This document shows, in pieces, positions 45,826 through 54,595 of a stretch of 64,000 nt of DNA. Source of the stretch: Methylobacterium sp. J-030 (GTDB taxonomy: Bacteria; Pseudomonadota; Alphaproteobacteria; Rhizobiales; Beijerinckiaceae). The stretch's first letter is position 1; each line of letters starts with the position of its first letter. The position numbers were made by a program, and so were the translations under genes. The stretch is from positions 124,001 to 188,000 of the forward strand of contig NZ_JAKSYM010000321.1 in NCBI RefSeq assembly GCF_022829545.1. The letters run 5' to 3'. The notes beneath the pieces are model-generated. The model was not told the DNA's origin. It saw only the letters and a list, made by a program, of their open reading frames with translations, and did no database searches.

Positions 45826-47130
45826 ATGCTCCAAACTGTCGACCCCGCCTACGCGGAACGCACACCGCCGAGCGCCGGGCGGATCCTGGCCGCAAGCTTC
45901 GTCGGCACGGCGATCGAGTTCTTTGATTTCTACATCTACGCCACGGCCACCGCCTTGGTGATTGGCCCGGTCTTCTTCCCGACGGGCGCTCCCGGGGTGC
46001 AGCAGCTCAGCGCCTTCGCGACCTTCGCGATCGCCTTCGCGGCGCGTCCGGTGGGCGCGGCGCTGTTCGGGCATTTCGGCGATCGGGTCGGCCGCAAGGC
46101 GACGCTTGTGGCCTCGCTGCTGATCATGGGCCTCTCCACCGTCCTGATCGGCTGCCTGCCGACCTACGCGTCGATCGGCTGGTGGGCGCCGGCGGCGCTC
46201 TGCATCCTGCGCTGTGGCCAGGGCATCGGGTTCGGCGGCGAATGGGGCGGGGCGGCGCTGCTCGCGGTCGAGAACGCGCCGCCGGGCCGGCGGGCGTGGT
46301 ACGGGATCTTCCCGCAGCTCGGCGCGCCGGTTGGGTTCATCCTGGCCAATCTCGGCTTCCTGGCGCTGAGCTTCGGCCTGTCGCCCGAGAGCTTCCAGAG
46401 CTGGGGCTGGCGCCTGCCGTTTCTCGGCTCCGCGGCGCTCGTGGGCGTCGGGCTCTATGTCCGCCTGAAGCTCACCGAGACGCCGGCATTCCGGGCCGCG
46501 CTGACCGAGGCGCGACCGGAGCGCGTGCCCTTCGCCACCATGCTGACGCAGCACGGGCGGGCAGTCCTCATGGGGACCTTCGCGATGGTGGCGGTCTACG
46601 CAGTGTTCTACCTCTCGACGGTCTTCGCCCTGGGCTACGGCACCGGCACGCTCGGCTACGCGCGGCCGACCTTCCTGCTGTTCGAGTGCATCGCGGTCTG
46701 CTTCATGGCGCTCGGCACCGTGGTGTCGGGTGCCGCCGCGGACCGGTTCGGCCGCCGGCCGGTGCTGCTGTCCGGGATGGCCGCGGTGTTCGGGCTGGGC
46801 TTCCTGATGGGCCCCATGTTGGGCCACGCCGCCGGCACCGGGACATGGCCGCCGGTGTTGGGCTTCCTGTGCCTCAGCCTCCTGTCCATGGGCTGGGTGT
46901 TCGGGCCGATGGGCGCCGTCCTGCCGGAATTATTCCCGACCCGGGTCCGCTACACGGGCGCCTCGGTCACCTACAATCTGGCGGGGATCCTGGGGGCGTC
47001 CGGGGCGCCCTACATCGCGCAGGAACTCGTAGCCCTAGGTGGAATAGGCTTCGTCGGCTTCTACCTGGCAGTCGCCGCGATCCTCAGCTTCCTCGCCGTG
47101 CTGGCGATGCCGGAGACGGCGGGGCGTTAA
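45826..47130 (+). CDS. MFS transporter, metabolite:H+ symporter (MHS) family
   Basis: 434-residue, 12-span inner-membrane transporter. MHS signature: AASFVGTAIEFFDFYIYATATALVI at TM1, and the TM2-TM3 loop FGDRVGRKATL; a second RFGRRPVLL loop opens the second half. Relatives carry shikimate, citrate, alpha-ketoglutarate or proline. ATG at 45826 because the domain starts there; the frame is open further upstream without signal. Its TAA overlaps the TAA of the convergent small gene. Confidence 0.9.
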   Translation: MLQTVDPAYAERTPPSAGRILAASFVGTAIEFFDFYIYATATALVIGPVFFPTGAPGVQQLSAFATFAIAFAARPVGAALFGHFGDRVGRKATLVASLLIMGLSTVLIGCLPTYASIGWWAPAALCILRCGQGIGFGGEWGGAALLAVENAPPGRRAWYGIFPQLGAPVGFILANLGFLALSFGLSPESFQSWGWRLPFLGSAALVGVGLYVRLKLTETPAFRAALTEARPERVPFATMLTQHGRAVLMGTFAMVAVYAVFYLSTVFALGYGTGTLGYARPTFLLFECIAVCFMALGTVVSGAAADRFGRRPVLLSGMAAVFGLGFLMGPMLGHAAGTGTWPPVLGFLCLSLLSMGWVFGPMGAVLPELFPTRVRYTGASVTYNLAGILGASGAPYIAQELVALGGIGFVGFYLAVAAILSFLAVLAMPETAGR

Positions 47131-47348
47131 GCGCGCCCGGGCGCCGCAGGCTCGAAGCGGCCCAGGAACCGCGTCCGCTCCCACAGCTCGATCGTGTTGC
47201 GCTGCACCATGGCGCGGACCTGGCGGCGCGCATGGCCATCATCCTCGGCCGCAACGATCTCGGCCGAGGCGACGCGTCCGGCCCGGTCGAGCTTGAACGC
47301 GCGATAGGCGCGGCTGCGACGGGCGGTCTCGGCATTCAGAGCGAGCAT
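47127..47348 (-). CDS. small hypothetical protein
   Basis: 73 residues (MLALNAETARRSRAYRAFKL... ), charged, no known domain. GGAGG lies 9 bases before the ATG at 47348, which supports this start. The stop codon overlaps that of the MFS gene (TTAA), so the two genes converge tightly. Confidence 0.6.
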   Translation of the reverse strand: MLALNAETARRSRAYRAFKLDRAGRVASAEIVAAEDDGHARRQVRAMVQRNTIELWERTRFLGRFEPAAPGRA

Positions 47349-47582
47349 CGAATCATCCTCCGGACACGAGCGTTCCAGCAGAGGGTTAACAATGCGTTTC
47401 GACTGTCCGGAACGCATACGAGCGCATCCTGCGCAACGGCGTGCTTTCGGCTCTCGTTCTCCGGGATACAGCCGGCCTTCTTTGGCGCCGTCAGGACACG
47501 GGCCGCACGACGGATGGCGTCGTCGTCTCTCCTGGCGGTCGCTCGCTATCGGCCATGGAACGGGGACGGGCCTGGGCAGCCA

Positions 47583-48425
47583 TCACGAGACATTGTCGAT
47601 CAAAGCGACTTCGATCCCACGGGCACGCGCATCGACCATGGCATGATCGAGGATGGCTCGATTCAAGGCCAGATTGTGCAAGTCCCAAGGGCGGCGCTGG
47701 CTCTCGGCGTAGAAATTCAGCCCGTATAAATGCAGAGTCGCAGGATTTCCGGATAGGGCACAGATCGCTGCCCGCACACCCGTCAGCAGGGTGTCCCACG
47801 TGTACCAGCCGCCCCATCCGTTCTCATGGTAATTCCGCGCCGTGACTGCGGAGAGCAAGCCGTTGACGCGCCCCAGGGAATTCCGTTCGAGAAACTCGAA
47901 TACGACAGGAGCGGCCCAATGGATGTATGTCCGCTCGACGAGACCTAACTGTTTGGCGCGACGCCAGAAACCGACTTGCAGGTGATGATGGGAGATACAG
48001 TGTAAGCCTTCAAGGCTGGAGAACCGATCGCTGAGATCCGATAACTTCATATCGGGAGCCGGATTGAGAAAATTGTCGGGAAAGAGCACCTCGTTTTTGG
48101 CCAGTCCAACCCAATGAGTGAAGCGACGGCCGTCCTCTTTGGGATCTTGAGCCCAAGAATAAGGGAAATTCACTCGGATCACGACGTCATGCTCATCGAT
48201 ATGACGACCGCGCCCACGCACGACACCGTTGCCGACCAGAGCGACGCGCTTGCCGCTCACCGGAAGTGCGAAATTTTGTTCGTAGCATTCATCACGAAGC
48301 AGCAGCCAGTCTTCGTCCGGAACGTCTTCCTGATCACTATCGTGATACCGGTTCCCAAAAAGACACTCGTAGAAATACAAGCCAAGTCGAGCATTTTTGA
48401 CGAGCTGCATCTTTCCGGCACTCAT
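47583..48425 (-). CDS. GT29 sialyltransferase-like glycosyltransferase
   Basis: A 280-residue protein. VALVGNGVVRGRGRHIDEHD followed by VVIRVN resembles sialylmotif L of GT29 sialyltransferases (VVGN...G..ID.HD.VIR.N), and LLTGVRAAICALSGNPATLHLYGLNF resembles sialylmotif S (TG...A..L......lYG). A GT29 role is inferred; transfer of sialic acid or a related sugar to a surface glycan is possible. No membrane anchor is clear. The DNA is visibly lower in GC than the neighbours and no other glycan genes are adjacent, which suggests acquired DNA. Start may be at the ATG of MQLVKN, 5 codons later. Confidence 0.6.
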   Translation of the reverse strand: MSAGKMQLVKNARLGLYFYECLFGNRYHDSDQEDVPDEDWLLLRDECYEQNFALPVSGKRVALVGNGVVRGRGRHIDEHDVVIRVNFPYSWAQDPKEDGRRFTHWVGLAKNEVLFPDNFLNPAPDMKLSDLSDRFSSLEGLHCISHHHLQVGFWRRAKQLGLVERTYIHWAAPVVFEFLERNSLGRVNGLLSAVTARNYHENGWGGWYTWDTLLTGVRAAICALSGNPATLHLYGLNFYAESQRRPWDLHNLALNRAILDHAMVDARARGIEVALIDNVS

Positions 48426-49031
48426 ACGTTCATCCTTCGCGACTGGACTGATGCGATGATTATCCTTCTAACGACACAGACTATGAAATCAAATTCCGGA
48501 ACAAAGAATCGGTACGTAAAGATCTCAGACGTCAAAAGCGCCCCTATCTTGACCGTGAGAGATGATTTGTTCCCGAAGAAGAATTTATGCGGCAAAATAT
48601 GCTGACTTACGGAAAGCCGAATAACGTATTGGGGCAGCCTCTGACCTAGGGCCGTGTCCGATCGCGGTGCCCGCGATACACGACACGAGACTGCGACGCC
48701 GCAAGCCGAACATCCCATCCGACCTCCTCATTTTGAGGTGCCGGAGCGCAGCGCAGACCCCATAGGAGACCTCAAGAAGCCACAGCGATCCCTGGAGACC
48801 TCCTTCGAGGCCGGCTTCGCATTCCCCTTAGAATGGGGGGGGTTTATGGGGATCACACGATCAATCTGCCACAGTGTGGTGTCGTGGACCGGGCGCACGG
48901 CAATCATGCGCAGCCCTAGGCCCTCGTTGCGACGCGCTTTCTGACGCCGAACCGGTGTCCCCCTCGGCGGGAAGCGCGCCAGCGTCAGCGCTGCACTTCT
49001 GCGGTTGCCGGATGTCAGGTCCCGGTTCGCC
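48426..49031. other. intergenic region, A+T-rich, with repeat copy E
   Basis: About 600 bases without a supported gene. 48430-48610 is strongly A+T-rich (24 of 60 bases are G or C in 48481-48540) and would include the promoter of the GT29-like gene. The rest holds a degenerate palindromic repeat and leads to the stop of the fliO-like gene. Confidence 0.55.
48726..48840 (+). repeat. dispersed palindromic repeat, degenerate copy E
   Basis: About 115 bases. Left end CCTCATTTTGAGGTGCCGGAG is recognisable and of arm type 1; the central GATCCCTGGAG and CTCCTTCGAGGCC are well kept, but the right end (CCCCTTAGAATGGGGG) is diverged. Confidence 0.7.
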
Positions 49032-50276
49032 TCAGCTCCGCTTGTCGAGCGGACGGCCGAGGAGGCGGGCGAACTCGGCTTCGATCTCCTCCACGGAGAA
49101 GGGATTCCCCGTAGACTTGGCATCAGAGCGCGCCGCGGATGACGGCTCGGGCGGCGGGGGCCGAAACGCAGGCAGCGCTTTCGGCGCTGGCGGCGCTGGC
49201 GAATGAGAAGCTCGGGGGGCCTCCGGATACGGCGGCGCCGGCTGGACAAAGGGGGGCGCGACCGGCGCGGTCGGCCGTACGGCTGCCTCGATGGTCGGGG
49301 CAGGGGATGGCGGCACCGGCTCGGCTTGCGTCACAGGTGCCGGCGGGGCGGCGGCCACCGGATCGCCCCCCTCAGCGGGGACAGGGGACGCCGCGGGCGA
49401 TGGGGCCGGAGTGACCGCGGATGTCGGACGGGACAGGGCCGCCTGCAGCTGGCGGGCCATGTCGGAGAGGATCGCCGGATCGACGGTCCTGCGCTCGACC
49501 GGGACCGTGAGGCTCGGTGCCTGTCGTGCCGTTTGGTCCGCGGCGGGCGCTGGATCGGGGGCGCGCTCCGAGGCCGGCTCGGGTCGTGGATCAATCAGCG
49601 GCGGTGCGGTCCGGCTCAGGACCCGGCGCGGGGCGACCGGCTCGCGGACCGGCGCGGTGGTTTTCGGCGCGGGCGGAGGCGACAGGGGCGCGGAGATATC
49701 CTGCCCCGGCTCGTCGCCGCCGAGCAGTGTGGGATCGAGCGGCAGGCTCACGGACGGGCCGCCCCCGGAACGCGGGATGGGCGACGGCACGATCACGGGC
49801 ATCTCGAACCCCGGATCGAACAGGGGCTCGGTGCGCAGCCCGGCCATCTCGGGCAGGGCGCGCGGCGGTTCGGGCAGGCGGCCGCCCTGGACCAGGGGAT
49901 CCGGCAGCGGCTCGTCGAGGGCGTCGGGCGCGGCATCCGCCCTTAGGGATGCCTCGGTCAGCGGGCGCTGGCCGCGCTGGATGTTGCGCTCGACCACGAC
50001 GTCGTTGGGCCCGCCGACGAGGAGCAGGTGCTCGACATTGTCCCGGCGCAGCAGGATCAGCTGCCGGGCGCGATCGAGCTCGTAGACGTCGACGATGCCA
50101 AGCCGCGGCTGCCGCCCGCGGCTGCCGTTCCGACTAGGCAGGGCCGGGGTGCGGCCGGTGAGCCGCCGCACCGTGAACACGATGGCCGCCAGCGCCGTGA
50201 AGATGACGGCGAAGATCACGACATATTGAACGATGGGGGAGCCGTCAGAGCCGAACACGGATTGCAGCCATCGCAA
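49032..50276 (-). CDS. fliO: FliO-like flagellar export protein with a long Pro-rich tail
   Basis: 414 residues. The N-terminal third has one membrane segment (about 18-40) and then LGIVDVYELDRARQLILLRRDNVEHLLLVGGPNDVVVE, which matches the cytoplasmic part of FliO, a helper of the flagellar export gate. The remaining 290 or so residues are rich in Pro, Ala, Asp and Arg and have no known fold. FliO is usually near 100-150 residues. Divergent from flgB. Upstream lies a perfect CtrA box. Confidence 0.7.
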   Translation of the reverse strand: MRWLQSVFGSDGSPIVQYVVIFAVIFTALAAIVFTVRRLTGRTPALPSRNGSRGRQPRLGIVDVYELDRARQLILLRRDNVEHLLLVGGPNDVVVERNIQRGQRPLTEASLRADAAPDALDEPLPDPLVQGGRLPEPPRALPEMAGLRTEPLFDPGFEMPVIVPSPIPRSGGGPSVSLPLDPTLLGGDEPGQDISAPLSPPPAPKTTAPVREPVAPRRVLSRTAPPLIDPRPEPASERAPDPAPAADQTARQAPSLTVPVERRTVDPAILSDMARQLQAALSRPTSAVTPAPSPAASPVPAEGGDPVAAAPPAPVTQAEPVPPSPAPTIEAAVRPTAPVAPPFVQPAPPYPEAPRASHSPAPPAPKALPAFRPPPPEPSSAARSDAKSTGNPFSVEEIEAEFARLLGRPLDKRS

Positions 50277-50367
50277 GGTTACGCACTCGCACGTTCCGGC
50301 CGCCGCTGGTCCGCGCCCGGCAGAGGCCTGTCCATATCACGCCGAAGGGGCCGCGGGGCAAACGACG

Positions 50368-50383
50368 TTAAGAAAGCGTTAAC
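50368..50383 (+). promoter_or_regulatory. CtrA box upstream of the fliO-like gene
   Basis: TTAA, seven bases, TTAAC: a perfect match to the alphaproteobacterial CtrA consensus TTAA-N7-TTAAC. It lies 92 bases before the fliO-like start on its upstream side. Confidence 0.72.
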
Positions 50384-50688
50384 AAACCTTTTCAACCAAC
50401 GCGAACAAGACAATAGCGCGTGAAACGGGGCGGCATCGGCATATCCGACATGGGAAGGCTGCGCCGCGGGGCCATCCTCCGGAAGTCGGTTCACCCGCGA
50501 GCCGCGCCGTGGCGGGGACGATCGCCCTATCGCCCAACGCCGGCCGGGGCCGACGATAGCGCGCGACATCGGCCCGGAGACCGCGCGGGTTCACCCCCGC
50601 ATCCGACACTGTCTCCGGCTGGTTCACCGCCCGCTGTATCGAGGCCGACCCGGCTTTGGACTGGTCCAGACGGACGAACGGCGCCGGC

Positions 50689-50704
50689 TTAACGGGCTAT
50701 TAAC
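50689..50704 (+). promoter_or_regulatory. CtrA box upstream of flgB
   Basis: A second perfect TTAA-N7-TTAAC, ending 67 bases before the flgB TTG start, where a CtrA-activated promoter would be expected. Confidence 0.75.
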
Positions 50705-50770
50705 CATGCGCACGGCAGTTTTTGCCCAGCCGGTCCGCTCCGGCACGGCGATGCCTGACCGGAGGCGACC

Positions 50771-51172
50771 TTGGCCCTCACCGACCTGCCCGTGCTCGGC
50801 ATGCTGCGCACCCGGATGCAATGGGCTCAGGCACGCCAGGGCCTGATCTCGGAGAACGTGGCCAACGCCGACATGCCCGGCTTCAAGCCCCGCGACCTTG
50901 CGGAGCCGCGCTTCGACCGGGCGAGCGGCGCCCTGGCCACAGGCTCGACCAGCCTCGCGCTGACGAGCCCGGCCCATCTGGCACCCGCGGGGCAGGGCGG
51001 CGGGACCGAGGCCAAGCGCGCCAAGGGTTTCGAAATCCGCCCCAGCGGCAACGGGGTCAATCTCGAAGACGAGATGATGAAGGCCGGCGACAACCAGTCG
51101 GATTATCAGCTCGCGGCCTCGCTCTACCAGCACAGCCTGACAACCCTGAAGATCGCCATCGGCAAGAGCTGA
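50771..51172 (+). CDS. flgB: flagellar basal-body rod protein FlgB
   Basis: Proximal rod protein. 133 residues with the rod/hook N-terminal pattern QARQGLISENVANADMPGFKPRDL and the C-terminal SDYQLAASLYQHSLTTLKIAIGK. The start is a TTG, chosen because GGAGG lies upstream and the N-terminus then matches the family. First gene of flgB-flgC-fliE-fliQ-fliR-flhB. Confidence 0.93.
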   Translation: MALTDLPVLGMLRTRMQWAQARQGLISENVANADMPGFKPRDLAEPRFDRASGALATGSTSLALTSPAHLAPAGQGGGTEAKRAKGFEIRPSGNGVNLEDEMMKAGDNQSDYQLAASLYQHSLTTLKIAIGKS

Positions 51173-51201
51173 CGGACGCAGCCGGCGGAGGGTCTTGAGC
51201 C

Positions 51202-51609
51202 ATGGAATTCAGCAAGTCGATGGCGGTGGCGGCGGCCGGGCTGAAGGCCCAGTCGGGCCGGATGCGGATCATCGCCGAGAACATCGCCAACGCCGATTCC
51301 GCGCCGGCCTCGGCCGGGGCGGAGCCCTACCGGCGCAAGATCCCGAGCTTCACCAGCCATCTCGACGACGAGACCGGCGCCCGGCTCGTGGAGGCCGGCC
51401 GCATCCGGCGCGACCCGTCCGCCTTCCGGACCAAGTTCGAGCCCGGCAACCCCGCGGCCAACGCGAGGGGCGAGGTGCAGATGCCCAACGTCAACGCGCT
51501 GATCGAGAACATGGACCTGCGCGAGGCCCAGCGCTCCTACGAGGCGAACCTCAACATGATTACCGCCACGCGCAAGATGCTGTCCCAGACCCTCGGCATC
51601 CTGAAGTGA
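51202..51609 (+). CDS. flgC: flagellar basal-body rod protein FlgC
   Basis: Rod protein above FlgB. 135 residues, starting MEFSKSMAVAAAGLKAQSGRMRIIAENIANADS and with YRRKIPSF and the C-terminal QRSYEANLNMITATRKMLSQTLGILK. ATG, 29 bases after flgB. Confidence 0.95.
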   Translation: MEFSKSMAVAAAGLKAQSGRMRIIAENIANADSAPASAGAEPYRRKIPSFTSHLDDETGARLVEAGRIRRDPSAFRTKFEPGNPAANARGEVQMPNVNALIENMDLREAQRSYEANLNMITATRKMLSQTLGILK

Positions 51610-51640
51610 TCGGGACGATCGCACGAGAGGACGTGTAGCG

Positions 51641-51955
51641 ATGGCTTCGAGCAACTTCGCGGCGGGCGCCTACGCGGCCGTCCAGGGCCTCGCCTCCGGG
51701 CGGCCCGTGCCCAAGGTGGCGTCGACCGCCGAGACCGGCACCGACTTCATGCAGTTCCTCGGCAAGACGCTGGAAAGCGTCGGCGACGCCGGCCGCCGGG
51801 CCGACGCGCAGGCGGTCTCGGCCGCTTCGGGTAAGGCCAACGTGGTGGACGTGGTCACCGCGGTCGCCGAGAGCGAGACCGCCCTCCAGACCATGGTCGC
51901 CGTGCGCGACCGCATGATCTCCGCCTACGAGGAGATCATGCGGATGCAGATCTGA
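51641..51955 (+). CDS. fliE: flagellar hook-basal body protein FliE
   Basis: Joins the MS ring to the rod. 104 residues; the conserved C-terminal half reads VVDVVTAVAESETALQTMVAVRDRMISAYEEIMRMQI. ATG, 31 bases after flgC. Repeat copy F and 280 bases follow before fliQ. Confidence 0.93.
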   Translation: MASSNFAAGAYAAVQGLASGRPVPKVASTAETGTDFMQFLGKTLESVGDAGRRADAQAVSAASGKANVVDVVTAVAESETALQTMVAVRDRMISAYEEIMRMQI

Positions 51956-52030
51956 TGCTGGGGACTCACCGGCAGAGCGTCACGCGGTCACCGAAAGGCG
52001 GATTGTACCGCGGGATATGCAACCCATCCC

Positions 52031-52143
52031 CGCATCCTGAGGTGCCGGAGCGCAGCGGAGGCCTCGAAGGAGCCCCCCAGCCGGCCGCGCGACTTCTGGA
52101 GCCCTCCTTCGAGGCTCGCTGCGCTCGCACCTCAGGATGAGGG
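52031..52143 (+). repeat. dispersed palindromic repeat, copy F (fliE-fliQ gap)
   Basis: 113 bases ending in CCTCAGGATGAGGG. The left arm is type 1 (GGTGCCGGAGCGCAGCGGAG), so the direction is like copy A. It lies inside the flagellar operon between fliE and fliQ. Confidence 0.9.
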
Positions 52144-52235
52144 GGATGGATTGGGCAAACGTCCGGACGCTTCGCACCGCGCGGCTGGAGCCCCGGCCAT
52201 CGCACTGTTTTCTGGTTCACACAGCGGCCCCCACC

Positions 52236-52502
52236 ATGACCGGACTTGCCATCCTCGACGTCGCCCGCGACGGGATCTTCGTGTTCCTGAAGATCGCCGG
52301 ACCGCTGATGCTCGTCTCCCTCGCGGTCGGGCTCGCGGTCTCGCTGGTCCAGGCCCTGACCCAGATCCAGGAACAGACCCTCATCTACGTGCCCAAGGTG
52401 GTGGCGGTGTTCGCCGTGCTGCTCTTGATGCTGCCGTTCATCGGCGACGCCATGGCGGGCTACATGACCCGCATCGCCGCCCGCATCGCGGCGGGCGGGT
52501 GA
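52236..52502 (+). CDS. fliQ: flagellar export apparatus protein FliQ
   Basis: 88-residue, two-span protein of the export gate. Pattern LMLVSLAVGLAVSLVQALTQIQEQTLIYVPKVVAVF is typical. The start at 52236 (MTGLAIL) is chosen for the family length; the frame is open upstream. 51 bases before fliR. Confidence 0.95.
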   Translation: MTGLAILDVARDGIFVFLKIAGPLMLVSLAVGLAVSLVQALTQIQEQTLIYVPKVVAVFAVLLLMLPFIGDAMAGYMTRIAARIAAGG

Positions 52503-52553
52503 GACCCGGCCCGGCCACGACACCGGCGCATTCCGCGTCTCTGGGTGGCGGCG

Positions 52554-53315
52554 ATGAACCTGCTCCTGCCCGGGATCGCCTCGGCCTTCCTGATCACCTT
52601 CGCGCGGGTCGGCACGCTGATCATGCTGATGCCCGGAATCGGCGAGCAGTCGGTCTCGCCGCGCCTGCGGCTGGCCTTCGCGGTGCTCACCACCCTGGTC
52701 CTGTTCCCGACCGTGCGCCCGCTGCTCGGCGGCACGGAGGGCCTCGCCGGGCCGCGGCTGATCGGGCTCCTGTTCGGGGAGACGATCGTCGGGCTGGTGC
52801 TCGGCCTCGCGGTGCGGATGGTGCTCGCCGCCCTCCAGACCGCCGGGGTGATCATCTCGGCGCAGCTCGGCCTGTCCTACGCGATGACCGTGGATCCGAG
52901 TCAGGGCGGCCAGCAGGTGGCGATCGGCAACTTCCTGTCGCTGCTGGGCATCACGCTGATCTTCGCCACCGACCTGCACCACCTCGCGATCGAGGGCCTG
53001 GCTCGGAGCTACGCGGTGCTGCCGCCCGACGGCGTCCCGGCCTTCTCGGACGCGCTGACGCTGGCGACCCGGGCGCTGGCCCGCGGCTTCACCCTGGCGA
53101 TGCAGATCTCCGGGCCGTTCATCGCCTTCGGAATCCTGTTCAACCTCGGGCTCGGGGTGCTGTCGCGGCTGATGCCGCAACTGCAGGTCTTCGTCCTGGC
53201 TGTTCCGGCCTCGGTGCTGGTGGGCGTCGTAGTCCTGATGGGCTGCCTCGGCGTGATGATGGGCGTCTTCCTGGACGATATGGGCCGGTATCTCGCCGAG
53301 TCGGTCGGACGCTGA
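52554..53315 (+). CDS. fliR: flagellar export apparatus protein FliR
   Basis: 253-residue, about six-span protein of the gate. MLMPGIGEQSVSPRLRLAFAV and SAQLGLSYAMTVDPSQGGQ are family blocks. ATG at 52554; a GTG three codons earlier also fits. 12 bases before flhB. Confidence 0.95.
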   Translation: MNLLLPGIASAFLITFARVGTLIMLMPGIGEQSVSPRLRLAFAVLTTLVLFPTVRPLLGGTEGLAGPRLIGLLFGETIVGLVLGLAVRMVLAALQTAGVIISAQLGLSYAMTVDPSQGGQQVAIGNFLSLLGITLIFATDLHHLAIEGLARSYAVLPPDGVPAFSDALTLATRALARGFTLAMQISGPFIAFGILFNLGLGVLSRLMPQLQVFVLAVPASVLVGVVVLMGCLGVMMGVFLDDMGRYLAESVGR

Positions 53316-53327
53316 GGTAGAGGCGGG

Positions 53328-54395
53328 ATGGCCGAGGGCGCGGACGACGAGGACAAGACCGAGGAGCCGTCCCAACGGCGTCTGGATCAGGCGATCGAGC
53401 GCGGCGACGTCGCGACCAGCACCGAGATCAACACCTTCGCGATCCTGGGAGCCTTCACCCTTGCGCTGATGCTCGCGGCCCCGGGCATCGCCCAGAACCT
53501 GCTGTACGGGCTCAGGGCCTACCTCGCCAACGCCCACACCTTGCCGGACGACGCCACCGCCATGCGGGCGGCGGCCGTCCGCGCGCTGTGGTTGTGGCTT
53601 CAGGCGGTGGCCGTGCCGGTGGGCCTCGCGGTCGTCGCGGGGCTCGCCGCAGGGCTGCTCCAGCATCCGCTGGTCTTCACCGCCGAGACCTTGATGCCGA
53701 AATTCGAGCGGCTCTCGCCGATGGCCGGGGTGAAGCGCCTGATCGGCATCGAGGCGTGGTTCCAGTTCGGCAAGGGGCTGGCCAAGATCTGCACCGTGGG
53801 CGTGGTCGGCGGCGTGGTGCTGTGGAACGACCGCGACCGGCTCGAGGTGTTCGTCCAGCTCGACCCCGCCGCGGCCCTGCCGGCGATCCTGTCCCTGAGC
53901 CTGCGGCTGCTCGCCGGGATGCTGTGTGTGCATCTCGCGATCACGCTCGGCGACGCCCTCTACGCGCGGTTCCGCTGGCGCAAGCGCCACCGCATGTCGA
54001 AGGAGGAGATGAAGCAGGAGATGAAGGAGTCGGACGGCAACCCGGAGGTGAAGGGCCGCATGCGGCAGCTGCGCATGGCCCGGGTGAAGAAGCGGATGAT
54101 GGCCGCGGTTCCGACCGCCACCGTGGTGGTGACCAACCCGACCCACTACGCGGTGGCCCTGCGCTACGAGACCGGCATGGCGGCGCCGATCTGCGTCGCC
54201 AAGGGCGTCGACGCGCTGGCCCTGCGCATCCGCGCGGTGGCGGCCGAGCACGATGTCGCGGTGATCGAGAACCCGCCGCTGGCGCGGGCGCTCCACGCCA
54301 CCGTGGAGATCGACCGCGAGATCCCGGCCGAGCATTACCGCGCGGTGGCCGAGGTGATCGGGTTCGTGCTGCGGTTGCGGCGGCGGGCGGCTTAG
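53328..54395 (+). CDS. flhB: flagellar export switch protein FlhB
   Basis: 355-residue protein that switches the export gate from rod/hook to filament substrates. The N-terminus EDKTEEPSQRRLDQAIERGDVATS is typical, four membrane segments follow, and the self-cleavage motif NPTH (about residue 270) is intact in VVTNPTHYAVAL. ATG with AGGCGG upstream. Last gene of the flagellar run. Confidence 0.96.
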   Translation: MAEGADDEDKTEEPSQRRLDQAIERGDVATSTEINTFAILGAFTLALMLAAPGIAQNLLYGLRAYLANAHTLPDDATAMRAAAVRALWLWLQAVAVPVGLAVVAGLAAGLLQHPLVFTAETLMPKFERLSPMAGVKRLIGIEAWFQFGKGLAKICTVGVVGGVVLWNDRDRLEVFVQLDPAAALPAILSLSLRLLAGMLCVHLAITLGDALYARFRWRKRHRMSKEEMKQEMKESDGNPEVKGRMRQLRMARVKKRMMAAVPTATVVVTNPTHYAVALRYETGMAAPICVAKGVDALALRIRAVAAEHDVAVIENPPLARALHATVEIDREIPAEHYRAVAEVIGFVLRLRRRAA

Positions 54396-54406
54396 CGGGG
54401 AGAGGA

Positions 54407-54595
54407 TCAGATTTTCGGACGCGATGCCCTTTTGGGCTCTGCCTTCGCCTGACGGTCCACCATCAGCGCCCGCAGCCTGCTCGGGACGCCGACCGGATTT
54501 TTCTGGTCCGGCCCATGGGAGAGGCCATCGGAACCATCGTAGAGATCGGGCCGCTCTGCGTGCGTGGGGAGGCCCTTTTTCTCCGCTGCGCTCAT
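54407..54595 (-). CDS. possible small hypothetical protein
   Basis: 62 residues starting MSAAEKKGLPTHAERPDLYDGSDGL, rich in Lys, Asp and Pro. AAGGA lies a few bases before the ATG. No family recognised. It converges with flhB with a gap of 11 bases. Real status unsure. Confidence 0.4.
   Translation of the reverse strand: MSAAEKKGLPTHAERPDLYDGSDGLSHGPDQKNPVGVPSRLRALMVDRQAKAEPKRASRPKI

Larger units (their letters stand above)
50277..50770. other. divergent regulatory region between fliO-like and flgB
   Basis: 494 bases with no supported gene. It contains two perfect CtrA-type boxes (listed separately), one about 90 bases upstream of the fliO-like start and one about 67 bases upstream of flgB. 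Confidence 0.75.

Noticed and set aside
50741..50757. A sigma-54-like sequence (GGCACG ... TGC) just before flgB
   Set aside because: The spacing between the GG and GC elements is one base short of the consensus, and it would put the transcript start a few bases from the flgB start codon, with no room for the ribosome binding site.
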